Of a DNA stretch of 13,000 nt, positions 1 to 6,617 are shown in pieces (the stretch's first letter is position 1; each line of letters begins with the position of its first letter). Source of the DNA: Hippea sp. (lineage in GTDB: Bacteria; Campylobacterota_A; Desulfurellia; Desulfurellales; Hippeaceae); the NCBI GenBank assembly GCA_015486705.1, contig WFRG01000141.1, forward strand, positions 1 to 13,000. Direction: 5' to 3'. A program made the position numbers and the translations under genes. A model generated the notes under the pieces. The model did no database searches. It worked only from the letters and a program-made list of their open reading frames with translations, and was not told where the DNA came from.

Positions 1-1493
1 CAGATTGCGGTATCATTGGCGCAAACGTTGCATCTTTAGAAAGTGGAAGGTTTTTTATTTTAAGCAACGAGGGCAATATACAGAACGTTCTGAGAAAGAA
101 GGTTGTAATTTGTGTTTTGGGTATAGACAAGATTGTTGGAACAGACAATGAGGCTTTTAAAATTGTTGATGCTCTACCAAAAACGGCTACGGGGCAAATA
201 ACCACAAGCTACGTTGATGTAATAAAAAAGCCGTTTGGTAAGTTTTACGTGATCCTGCTTGACAACAATAGGTTGGAGTTTTCAAAGGACTCAGTTTACA
301 AAGAAATACTTTACTGTATTCACTGTGGCGCGTGTCAAAATGCCTGCCCTGTTTATACAACGGTCAGTGGAAAGCTGTTTAAAGGTAAAACATACGCTGG
401 GCCTGTAGGCTTGATTTTGTCCTACCTTGTTAAAGACACAGGCAATCTTTGGGATTTTGCCAATATGTGCATCGGTTGCATGGCTTGTGACGAAATATGC
501 TCTGCTCGTATTAATCTGCAGGAGCTGATTTTACGCATAAAGGCTCAATACACGCCGAAAAAAATTACGCCCAAGCGCCTTATTATAAAGTACCTTGAAA
601 ACAACTACCACATTTTGAGGTTTGGGGCTTATGTATCGCATTTTCTTTTCAAAAAGGACTTAAAGACGGGCATTAGTTCTTTGGATAGGGCTTTGGGGCA
701 AGATTTTAGACCTCTACCAGGTGTAAACAGCTCTTTCGATATCTCGGTATATACAAAAAAAACCAAGATTTGCTTATTTGCAGGTTGTTCGGTGAACTTC
801 TTTTATTCCAATGTGGGCAACGACGCCCTACAAGTTGCCTCAAAGTTGGGAGTGGATTTGAGTGTTATTAAACAGAAATCGTGTTGCGGGGCGCCTGCGT
901 GGTACAACGGCGAGGAGAAATCTGCCAAAGAGGCGGCTAAAATAAACGTAGAATTTTTGAAATCGCTGAATTGTGACAAGATCTTGTTCTTGGATCCCCA
1001 CTGTGCGCACATGGTTAAGCGGGACTATGTCGAATTCTTAAACACCAATGATGCCAAATCGGTTTCTGATAGAGTCTCATGCGCTGGCAGTTTCTTTTTG
1101 AATCTGTTAAAAAATAAAGGTGTTAAAACTTCCAGAATAGGGGCTTTCATATCATATCATCACCCGTGTCATTTAAGAAGAGGACTAAAGCAGTCGAATG
1201 AATTAGAGGAGTTTTTGAAAGCAAATGAACCAAATTTTGTTGAACTGAAAGACAAAGATAGATGTTGCGGTTTTGCTGGAAGCTACTCGTTGATGCATCC
1301 ATACATCTCAAGCTCACTTCTTGATGAGAAGCTGGATAATATAAAAAATACAGGTGCTCAGGTTTTGGTTACCGCCTGTCCAGGATGTATGATGCAGATA
1401 GGCGGTGGTCTGAAAGCAAGAAAGTCATTTGTCGAGGTGTTGCATTTTGTTAGCTATTTAAATAGAATACTCATAAAACACGTGGAGGGTTAA
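1..1493 (+). CDS. Fused LutB-LutA-like (LldF-LldE) iron-sulfur oxidoreductase subunit, 5' end missing
   Basis: The frame is open from the first complete codon at position 3, so this is the C-terminal 496 residues of a gene starting left of the window. The visible order is: the end of a LUD-type domain (residues 1-80, with GIIGANVASLESG and a VLGIDKIV stretch typical of LutB/LldF); two 4Fe-4S cysteine sets (C105/108/111/115 and C156/159/162/166); then two CCG domains as in LutA/LldE, GlcF and HdrB. CCG1 has C262, CC294-295 and a lone C334 in PHCAHM, as is usual for LutA. CCG2 has C389, CC421-422 and C459/C462, fitting CX31CCX36CXXC. In Bacillus, LutA, LutB and LutC are separate subunits of cytoplasmic L-lactate oxidation; here B and A are one chain. 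The role is probably electron transfer from lactate or a related 2-hydroxy acid. The substrate is inferred, and a glycolate or other oxidase is possible. The stop codon abuts lysA. Confidence 0.85.
   Translation, partial: DCGIIGANVASLESGRFFILSNEGNIQNVLRKKVVICVLGIDKIVGTDNEAFKIVDALPKTATGQITTSYVDVIKKPFGKFYVILLDNNRLEFSKDSVYKEILYCIHCGACQNACPVYTTVSGKLFKGKTYAGPVGLILSYLVKDTGNLWDFANMCIGCMACDEICSARINLQELILRIKAQYTPKKITPKRLIIKYLENNYHILRFGAYVSHFLFKKDLKTGISSLDRALGQDFRPLPGVNSSFDISVYTKKTKICLFAGCSVNFFYSNVGNDALQVASKLGVDLSVIKQKSCCGAPAWYNGEEKSAKEAAKINVEFLKSLNCDKILFLDPHCAHMVKRDYVEFLNTNDAKSVSDRVSCAGSFFLNLLKNKGVKTSRIGAFISYHHPCHLRRGLKQSNELEEFLKANEPNFVELKDKDRCCGFAGSYSLMHPYISSSLLDEKLDNIKNTGAQVLVTACPGCMMQIGGGLKARKSFVEVLHFVSYLNRILIKHVEG
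1484..1489 (+). promoter_or_regulatory. Ribosome binding site of lysA
   Basis: GGAGGG lies inside the last codons of the upstream iron-sulfur gene and ends 4 bases before the lysA ATG at 1494. It fixes the lysA start directly after the TAA of the previous gene, with no room for a leader or lysine riboswitch between them. Confidence 0.75.
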
Positions 1494-2735
1494 ATGACAT
1501 TCAAATACGTTGATAACGAGTTATATGCAGAAAACGTTAAAGTAAACGACATTGTTAGTGAGGTTGGCACACCTGTTTATGTTTATTCCAAAAACCATTT
1601 TGTTAGCCAGTTTGAAAAGCTCGATAGGACGTTTAAAGGAAATCATATAATCTGTTTTGCGGTTAAGGCAAATAGTAATTTGGCCGTTATAAAAACGTTT
1701 GCCGAGTTGGGTGCAGGTGCTGACATTGTTTCTAAAGGTGAGCTATTCAGGGCGTTGAAAGCAGGCATTGAGCCGTCTAAAATCGTTTTTAGTGGCGTTG
1801 CAAAAACGAAAGATGAGATAGAGTATGCTTTGGAAAACGGTATTTTAATGTTCAACGTGGAATCTGAAGATGAACTTTTAAATATCAATGCTGCAGCAAA
1901 AGAAAAGGGTAGGAAAGCTCCCATTTCTTTTAGGGTAAACCCAGATGTAGACCCAAAAACGCACCCGTATATATCAACAGGGCTAAAGAAAAATAAGTTC
2001 GGTGTACCTTATGATAAAGCTTTGGAGCTGTATTTAAAGGCTAAAGAACTTGAAAATATTGAGATTGTAGGTGTTCAATTTCACATTGGAAGCCAACTTC
2101 TTGATACAATGCCAATTTATGACGCTTCTGTTAGAATCGCCAAATTGATAAAGGAGCTTCAAGGCGAAGGTATAGAGATTTCTATAGCTGATGTTGGTGG
2201 AGGTGTAGGCATAGTTTATAATGAAGACGAGGATAAAGAACCGTCCATTGAAACATATGCAGAACAGGTGGAAAAAGCCTTCAATGGTTTAGGAATAAAG
2301 CTTGTTTTTGAACCAGGTAGATTTTTGGTGGGGAACGGTGGTATATTGGTCAGTAGGGTTGTTTATCATAAATCCAATGGAGCTAAAAATTTTATGATTG
2401 TCGATGCAGGCATGAACGACCTTTTGAGGCCTTCGCTTTATAATGCATATCACGAGATTAAACCGCTTGTTAAAAAGGGTAATAAGAAGCTTAAATGTGA
2501 CATTGTTGGACCAATATGCGAGACGGGAGATTTTTTTGCGCGCGATTACGAGATTGATGATGTTAAAAACGGTGATTGTATTGTTGTGTTTAGTGCTGGT
2601 GCATATGGTTTTACCATGTCAAGCAACTACAACTCAAGACCAAGACCAGCAGAGGTACTTGTTGAGGGTGATAGATTTAGAGTTGTGAGAGCAAGAGAAA
2701 CGTTGGAAGACTTAATTAGAGGAGAAGAGTTATGA
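1494..2735 (+). CDS. lysA: Diaminopimelate decarboxylase LysA
   Basis: Cytoplasmic PLP enzyme that decarboxylates meso-diaminopimelate to L-lysine and CO2, the last step of lysine synthesis. The 413-residue product has the expected length for a fold-type III (alanine-racemase-like) decarboxylase. The AVKAN motif carries the PLP lysine K58. HIGS is at 197-200, the phosphate-binding GGG at 235-237 and EPGR at 273-276. CETGD at 342-346 supplies the catalytic cysteine from the neighbouring subunit, and GAYGFTMSSNYN at 369-380 is the usual C-terminal active-site segment. The ATG follows the previous stop with no gap and is preceded by a strong GGAGGG. The last four bases, ATGA, overlap the start of dapF, so the two are probably translationally coupled. 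Nothing appears broken or unusual. Confidence 0.97.
   Translation: MTFKYVDNELYAENVKVNDIVSEVGTPVYVYSKNHFVSQFEKLDRTFKGNHIICFAVKANSNLAVIKTFAELGAGADIVSKGELFRALKAGIEPSKIVFSGVAKTKDEIEYALENGILMFNVESEDELLNINAAAKEKGRKAPISFRVNPDVDPKTHPYISTGLKKNKFGVPYDKALELYLKAKELENIEIVGVQFHIGSQLLDTMPIYDASVRIAKLIKELQGEGIEISIADVGGGVGIVYNEDEDKEPSIETYAEQVEKAFNGLGIKLVFEPGRFLVGNGGILVSRVVYHKSNGAKNFMIVDAGMNDLLRPSLYNAYHEIKPLVKKGNKKLKCDIVGPICETGDFFARDYEIDDVKNGDCIVVFSAGAYGFTMSSNYNSRPRPAEVLVEGDRFRVVRARETLEDLIRGEEL
2719..2724 (+). promoter_or_regulatory. Ribosome binding site of dapF
   Basis: GAGGAG inside the lysA 3' end, 7 bases before the dapF ATG at 2732. It supports the ATGA overlap start rather than a later ATG. Confidence 0.65.
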
Positions 2736-3565
2736 AGAAGATTCCATTTTTTAAGATGAACGGTAGTGGAAATGATTTTATTGTAATAAACAACAGGGAA
2801 AATGTTGTTGAGAACACAGTTGACATATCTATTGAAGAATTTGTTAGACGGGTTTGCAAACGCAGAGAATCTATAGGCGCAGATGGGTTGATTTTGATAG
2901 AGAAAGACAACGATTATGATTTTAGGTGGCGTTTTTTTAACAATGACGGAAGTGAAGTTGAAATGTGTGGCAATGGATCGAGATGTGCAGCACGTTTCGC
3001 ATTTTTAAACGGCATAGCTTCTTTGAGTATGAAGTTTTCGACACTTGCGGGTGTGATAGAGGCTGAAATCACGGGCGTAAATACCGTTAAGGTTAAGCTT
3101 ACAAATCCAAAAGATTACAAAAGTAAGATAAAGCTTGAAGGAATAGATATGCCAGCGAGCTTTATAAATACGGGTGTTCCTCACGTGGTTTATTTTGTTG
3201 ATAATATCGATATTGTGAACGTTAAAGAACTAGGAGCAAAGACGAGATATCATGATTATTTTGAAGACGAAGGCACAAATGTTAATTTTGTAGAGGTTGT
3301 TGATAAAAAGACGGTAAAAATAAGGACATACGAGCGTGGGGTGGAGGATGAGACGCTTGCCTGTGGCACAGGTTCTACAGCTGCCGCTGTGATAGCTGTG
3401 CTTGAAGGAAAGTGTGAATCCCCTGTTGATGTTGTAACAAGGAGTGGTAAGATTCTGAAGGTTTACGTTTACAAGAACAAAGACAGTGTTGAGAAGGTTT
3501 ATTTAGAGGGTGATGCACTTTTGAGTTATATTGGCACTATGATTGATGAGGCATGGAATTATTAA
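2732..3565 (+). CDS. dapF: Diaminopimelate epimerase DapF
   Basis: Cofactor-independent epimerase converting LL-diaminopimelate to the meso form, which is both the LysA substrate and a peptidoglycan building block. The 277-residue length is normal. The N-terminal signature KMNGSGNDFIVIN is at residues 8-20. The two catalytic cysteines are in EMCGNGSRCAA (C79) and LACGTGSTAAA (C211), the cysteine pair expected for one-base deprotonation and reprotonation. The start overlaps the lysA stop by four bases. Because DapF acts on the LL isomer, the cell must make LL-diaminopimelate by DapL or an acylated (DapD/C/E) route; those genes are not in the window. A 19-base gap separates it from dapA. Confidence 0.97.
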   Translation: MKKIPFFKMNGSGNDFIVINNRENVVENTVDISIEEFVRRVCKRRESIGADGLILIEKDNDYDFRWRFFNNDGSEVEMCGNGSRCAARFAFLNGIASLSMKFSTLAGVIEAEITGVNTVKVKLTNPKDYKSKIKLEGIDMPASFINTGVPHVVYFVDNIDIVNVKELGAKTRYHDYFEDEGTNVNFVEVVDKKTVKIRTYERGVEDETLACGTGSTAAAVIAVLEGKCESPVDVVTRSGKILKVYVYKNKDSVEKVYLEGDALLSYIGTMIDEAWNY

Positions 3566-3570
3566 AAAAC

Positions 3571-3579
3571 AGAGGGGAG
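3571..3579 (+). promoter_or_regulatory. Ribosome binding site deciding the dapA start
   Basis: AGAGGGGAG ends 5 bases before the ATG at 3585. It favours that start over an in-frame ATG at 3543 that lies inside dapF and would add 14 residues not expected in the family. Confidence 0.75.
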
Positions 3580-3584
3580 TAGCC

Positions 3585-4463
3585 ATGTTTGAATTGAAAG
3601 GTGCAATGACGGCAATAGTAACGCCTTTCAAAAATGGTAAATTGGACGAAAATACATTTAGAATGTTGATAAAAAGGCAAATTGATGGTGGTATAGATGG
3701 CATAGTTCCTTGCGGCACTACCGGAGAGGCTGCGACGATGGATTTGGATGAATACGAAAGGGTTATTGGAATTGCAGTGGATGAGTGCAATGGAAAGATA
3801 CCAGTTTTAGCAGGTGCTGGGACAAATAATACGAAGAAAGTTGTAGAGTTGGCGAAAATTGCAAAAAGTGCCGGCGCTGACGCCATTCTATCCGTTGCTC
3901 CGTATTACAACAAACCTACGCAGGAAGGGTTGTATCAACATTACAAAACAATAGCTGAAAATGTGGACTTACCTTTGGTGTTATACAACGTTCCAGGCAG
4001 GACAAGCGTTAATATATTGCCGCAGACGGTTATAAGGTTGTCTGAAATTGATAATATTGTAGGCATAAAAGAGGCAAGCGGTTCGTTGAATCAGGCATCT
4101 GAGATTATCGAAGGTACAAGTGAAGGATTTAGTGTTATAAGTGGTGATGACTTTTTGACTGTGCCTATGATGGCAATTGGGGGAAATGGCATAATTTCTG
4201 TGACTTCAAATGTTGTGCCTGAACTTGTTGCACGCCAATACGATGCGTTTATTGAAGGCAATTTGGATGAGGCAAGAAAGCTACACCATAAGCTATTCAA
4301 ACTTCATCAAGCTATGTTCTATGAAACAAACCCAATTCCTGTAAAAACGGCATTGGCTTTAATTGGCTTGATTGAAGAGGAGTTTAGACTTCCGCTGTGT
4401 GAAATGTCTGAACAAAATAAGGAGAAACTTAAATCTGTTTTAAGAAGCATGAACTTGATTTGA
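3585..4463 (+). CDS. dapA: 4-hydroxy-tetrahydrodipicolinate synthase DapA
   Basis: Condenses pyruvate with L-aspartate-4-semialdehyde, the first committed step of the diaminopimelate branch. The protein has 292 residues, the same size as E. coli DapA, with which it can be aligned by eye. The Schiff-base lysine is K162 in VGIKEASG. The proton-relay residues are T45 (in CGTTGEA), Y134 (in YNVPGRT) and Y108 (in APYYNKP), and R139 is the substrate-entry arginine. The start at 3585 gives the family-typical N-terminus MFELKGAMTAIVTPF and has a strong ribosome site. The stop lies 9 bases before dapB. Enzymes of this family are often lysine-inhibited; whether this one is cannot be read from the sequence. 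Confidence 0.97.
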   Translation: MFELKGAMTAIVTPFKNGKLDENTFRMLIKRQIDGGIDGIVPCGTTGEAATMDLDEYERVIGIAVDECNGKIPVLAGAGTNNTKKVVELAKIAKSAGADAILSVAPYYNKPTQEGLYQHYKTIAENVDLPLVLYNVPGRTSVNILPQTVIRLSEIDNIVGIKEASGSLNQASEIIEGTSEGFSVISGDDFLTVPMMAIGGNGIISVTSNVVPELVARQYDAFIEGNLDEARKLHHKLFKLHQAMFYETNPIPVKTALALIGLIEEEFRLPLCEMSEQNKEKLKSVLRSMNLI

Positions 4464-4470
4464 GGGGGAG
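4463..4470 (+). promoter_or_regulatory. Ribosome binding site of dapB
   Basis: AGGGGGAG begins at the last base of the dapA stop codon and ends 2 bases before the dapB ATG at 4473. The purine-rich core is strong although the spacing to its end is short. Confidence 0.6.
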
Positions 4471-4472
4471 AA

Positions 4473-5276
4473 ATGTTTAGGACAATAGTGTGCGGCTCAG
4501 CAGGGAAAATGGGCAGGAGAATCTGTGCTTTGATTGAAGAAGACAAAGAAATGCAACTTGTGGGTGCAGTAGAGGCAAAAGGCTCACAATTTATAGGGCA
4601 GGATGCTGGCGTATTGATTGGTTCGCAGCCCATTGGTGTAAGCGTAAAAGATGATTTGAAGGATGTTATAGATGACGGAGATGTGATAATAGAGTTTACG
4701 ACACCCGATGCAACTTTGGAGCATGTAAGGGTGGCGGCAGATAATAAAAAGCCCATTGTTATTGGAACTACAGGGCTAAAGGATGAACAAGTTAAGGAAA
4801 TTGAGAAATTTTCTGCAATTATACCTATTGTTCTTGCCCCAAACATGAGTTTAGGTGTGAATATGCTTTTTAAGCTTGTAAAGGAAGCGGCTGAAATTTT
4901 GGGCGAGGATTACGATATCGAGATTGTTGAAATGCATCATAGATTTAAGGTTGATGCGCCAAGCGGAACAGCTTTGAAGTTAGCGGAGTATGCAGCAGAG
5001 GGTTTGGGTGTTAGTTTGGAAGAGGTAGGCGTATTTGGAAGAAAAGGCTTGGTTGGAGAAAGAAAACCCAAGGAAATTGGTGTAATGAGCTTAAGAGGCG
5101 GGGATGTTGTTGGAGACCATACGGTAATTTTTGCTGGATTAGGAGAGAGGGTAGAGCTGACACATAAGGCATCTTCGAGGGATACTTTTGCAAGAGGCTC
5201 TATTAGGGCTGCTAAGTGGATTGTGGATAAAGTGCCAGGACTGTACTCTATGCAAGACGTTTTGGGGCTTAAATAG
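4473..5276 (+). CDS. dapB: 4-hydroxy-tetrahydrodipicolinate reductase DapB
   Basis: Reduces the DapA product to tetrahydrodipicolinate with NAD(P)H. The 267 residues begin with a Rossmann GSAGKMG loop at 8-14. They continue with EFTTPDA at 74-80, GTTGL at 98-102 and the catalytic EMHHRFKVDAPSGTA at 153-167. H155/H156 and K159 correspond to the E. coli His159/His160/Lys163 group. The E. coli residue Arg39 that contacts the NADPH phosphate aligns with A35 (in VEAKGS), with K36 next to it. This hints at relaxed or NADH-leaning cofactor use, which is an inference from an eye alignment. The gene sits 9 bases after dapA. It ends in TAG immediately followed by the purF ATG in the same reading frame. 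Confidence 0.96.
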   Translation: MFRTIVCGSAGKMGRRICALIEEDKEMQLVGAVEAKGSQFIGQDAGVLIGSQPIGVSVKDDLKDVIDDGDVIIEFTTPDATLEHVRVAADNKKPIVIGTTGLKDEQVKEIEKFSAIIPIVLAPNMSLGVNMLFKLVKEAAEILGEDYDIEIVEMHHRFKVDAPSGTALKLAEYAAEGLGVSLEEVGVFGRKGLVGERKPKEIGVMSLRGGDVVGDHTVIFAGLGERVELTHKASSRDTFARGSIRAAKWIVDKVPGLYSMQDVLGLK

Positions 5277-6617
5277 ATGTGCGGTATTTTTGGCATATTT
5301 AATAGAAATGAGGCTTCAAACTACGTGTACTTAGGCCTTCATGCCCTTCAGCATAGGGGGCAGGAAGCAGCTGGCATTGTTTCAACTGATGGGGAAAAAT
5401 TTTATACACATAAGGGCTTGGGATTAGTTAATGAAATTTTTGATAGAGACGGTATAATTGCTTCATTAAAGGGAAAAATAGCGATAGGTCATAATAGATA
5501 TTCAACTTTCGGTGACAAGTCGGAGAACAATATTCAACCATTATATGCGCACTACGATTTGGGAAGCGTTGCAATAGCCCACAATGGCAACTTGGTTAAT
5601 GCTTTAAGTGTGAAACGGCGGCTTGTTAATCAAGGTGCTATTTTTAATTCTAACTCTGATACAGAGGTCATAATTCACTTAATAGCAAGAAGCGAGAAGA
5701 ACACTTTTCTTGAACGGCTTGTTGAGGCTTTAAGGCTTATAAAGGGTGCCTACAGCTTGGTGGTGATGAGAGAGAATGAGCTGTACGCAGTTAGAGACCC
5801 TTGGGGTTTCAGACCGCTTTCCATAGGAAAATTAGACAATGCCGTTGTTTTTGCGAGCGAAACCTGCTCTTTTGATTTAATTGGAGCTGAGTTTATTAGA
5901 GACATCGAACCGGGAGAGATAGTTGTTGCTAACACAGATGGTGTTCATTCCTTTAAGCCTTTTGAAAAATCAACTGAGCATAAGTGTGTTTTTGAACATA
6001 TATACTTTTCGCGCCCTGATTCCATCTTGTGGGGGCGGCACGTGTATTCTATTAGAAAAGAAATGGGCAAGGTTTTGGCTAAAGAGTCGCCTGTTGATGC
6101 TGACATAGTTATTCCAACACCAGATTCGGGTGTTCCAGCTGCTATTGGGTATTCTTTAGAAAGTGGATTGCAATTTGACTTTGGCCTTATTAGGAACCAC
6201 TATGTGGGAAGAACGTTTATTGAACCTACACAGTCTATAAGAAACTTTGGCGTTAGGCTAAAACTCAACCCTGCGCGTGATGTTTTAAAAGGAAAACGTG
6301 TTGTTGTTGTTGATGATTCAATTGTTAGAGGTACAACAAGTAGGCGTATAGTTAAAATGCTACGCAGTGCCGGAGCTAAAGAGGTGCATTTGCGAATTGC
6401 ATCTCCACCGGTTCTATCACCCTGCTTTTATGGAATAGATACACCAACAAGAAAGGAACTCATAGCTTCATCTCATACAGTTGAGGAAATACGTAAATAT
6501 ACTACAGCGGATTCACTGGCTTATTTGTCGTTAGAGGGATTAAAAAGTATAGTTGGTAAAGATGGTTGGTGTTTTGCTTGTTTCGATGGTGATTATCCTC
6601 TGGAATTTGAAAGGTAA
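5277..6617 (+). CDS. purF: Amidophosphoribosyltransferase PurF, Fe-S-ligand type without propeptide
   Basis: Transfers glutamine-derived ammonia to PRPP, giving 5-phosphoribosylamine, the first committed step of purine synthesis. The N-terminal Ntn glutaminase domain begins MCGIFGIF with C2 as nucleophile. HRGQEAAG (27-34), GHNRYST (71-77) and AHNGNL (101-106) follow. The C-terminal phosphoribosyltransferase domain holds the PRPP loop VVVVDDSIVRGTTS at 342-355. C237, C383, C432 and C435 match the four [4Fe-4S] ligands of B. subtilis PurF, so a cluster is likely. The B. subtilis enzyme is made with a cleaved propeptide; here the codon just before the ATG is the dapB stop, so none is encoded. 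The ribosome site is weak (GGGG at 5264-5267), so translation probably depends on dapB. 446 residues is slightly short for the family, but all domains are present. Confidence 0.96.
   Translation: MCGIFGIFNRNEASNYVYLGLHALQHRGQEAAGIVSTDGEKFYTHKGLGLVNEIFDRDGIIASLKGKIAIGHNRYSTFGDKSENNIQPLYAHYDLGSVAIAHNGNLVNALSVKRRLVNQGAIFNSNSDTEVIIHLIARSEKNTFLERLVEALRLIKGAYSLVVMRENELYAVRDPWGFRPLSIGKLDNAVVFASETCSFDLIGAEFIRDIEPGEIVVANTDGVHSFKPFEKSTEHKCVFEHIYFSRPDSILWGRHVYSIRKEMGKVLAKESPVDADIVIPTPDSGVPAAIGYSLESGLQFDFGLIRNHYVGRTFIEPTQSIRNFGVRLKLNPARDVLKGKRVVVVDDSIVRGTTSRRIVKMLRSAGAKEVHLRIASPPVLSPCFYGIDTPTRKELIASSHTVEEIRKYTTADSLAYLSLEGLKSIVGKDGWCFACFDGDYPLEFER

Noticed and set aside
784..1020. Apparently degenerate first CCG domain (single Cys instead of CXXC)
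   Set aside because: A lone cysteine in a PxxCAxM-type context is, as I recall, usual for the first CCG domain of LutA/LldE, so it is not decay.
117..1493. TTG at 117 as start of the first gene
   Set aside because: The frame is open to position 3 and the upstream residues (GIIGANVASLESG, FFILSNEGN) are recognisable LUD/LutB sequence, so the gene is cut by the window edge.
1441..1500. Lysine riboswitch or attenuator before lysA
   Set aside because: There are zero bases between the stop of the previous gene and the lysA ATG, and no leader structure is possible; any control must lie left of the window.
2443..2688. 81-codon plus-strand open frame inside lysA
   Set aside because: It is an alternate frame of conserved LysA sequence including the catalytic CETGD region, with no ribosome site.
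3543..3584. In-frame ATG at 3543 as dapA start
   Set aside because: It would overlap dapF and add 14 non-family residues; the ATG at 3585 has a strong AGAGGGGAG and gives the standard 292-residue protein.
3503..3886. 127-codon minus-strand open frame over dapF/dapA
   Set aside because: It is antisense to well-supported genes with low-complexity composition and no motif.
4319..4846. 175-codon minus-strand open frame across the dapA/dapB junction
   Set aside because: It is antisense to two certain genes, and its serine/isoleucine/proline-rich translation has no recognisable domain, as expected for a shadow of coding DNA.
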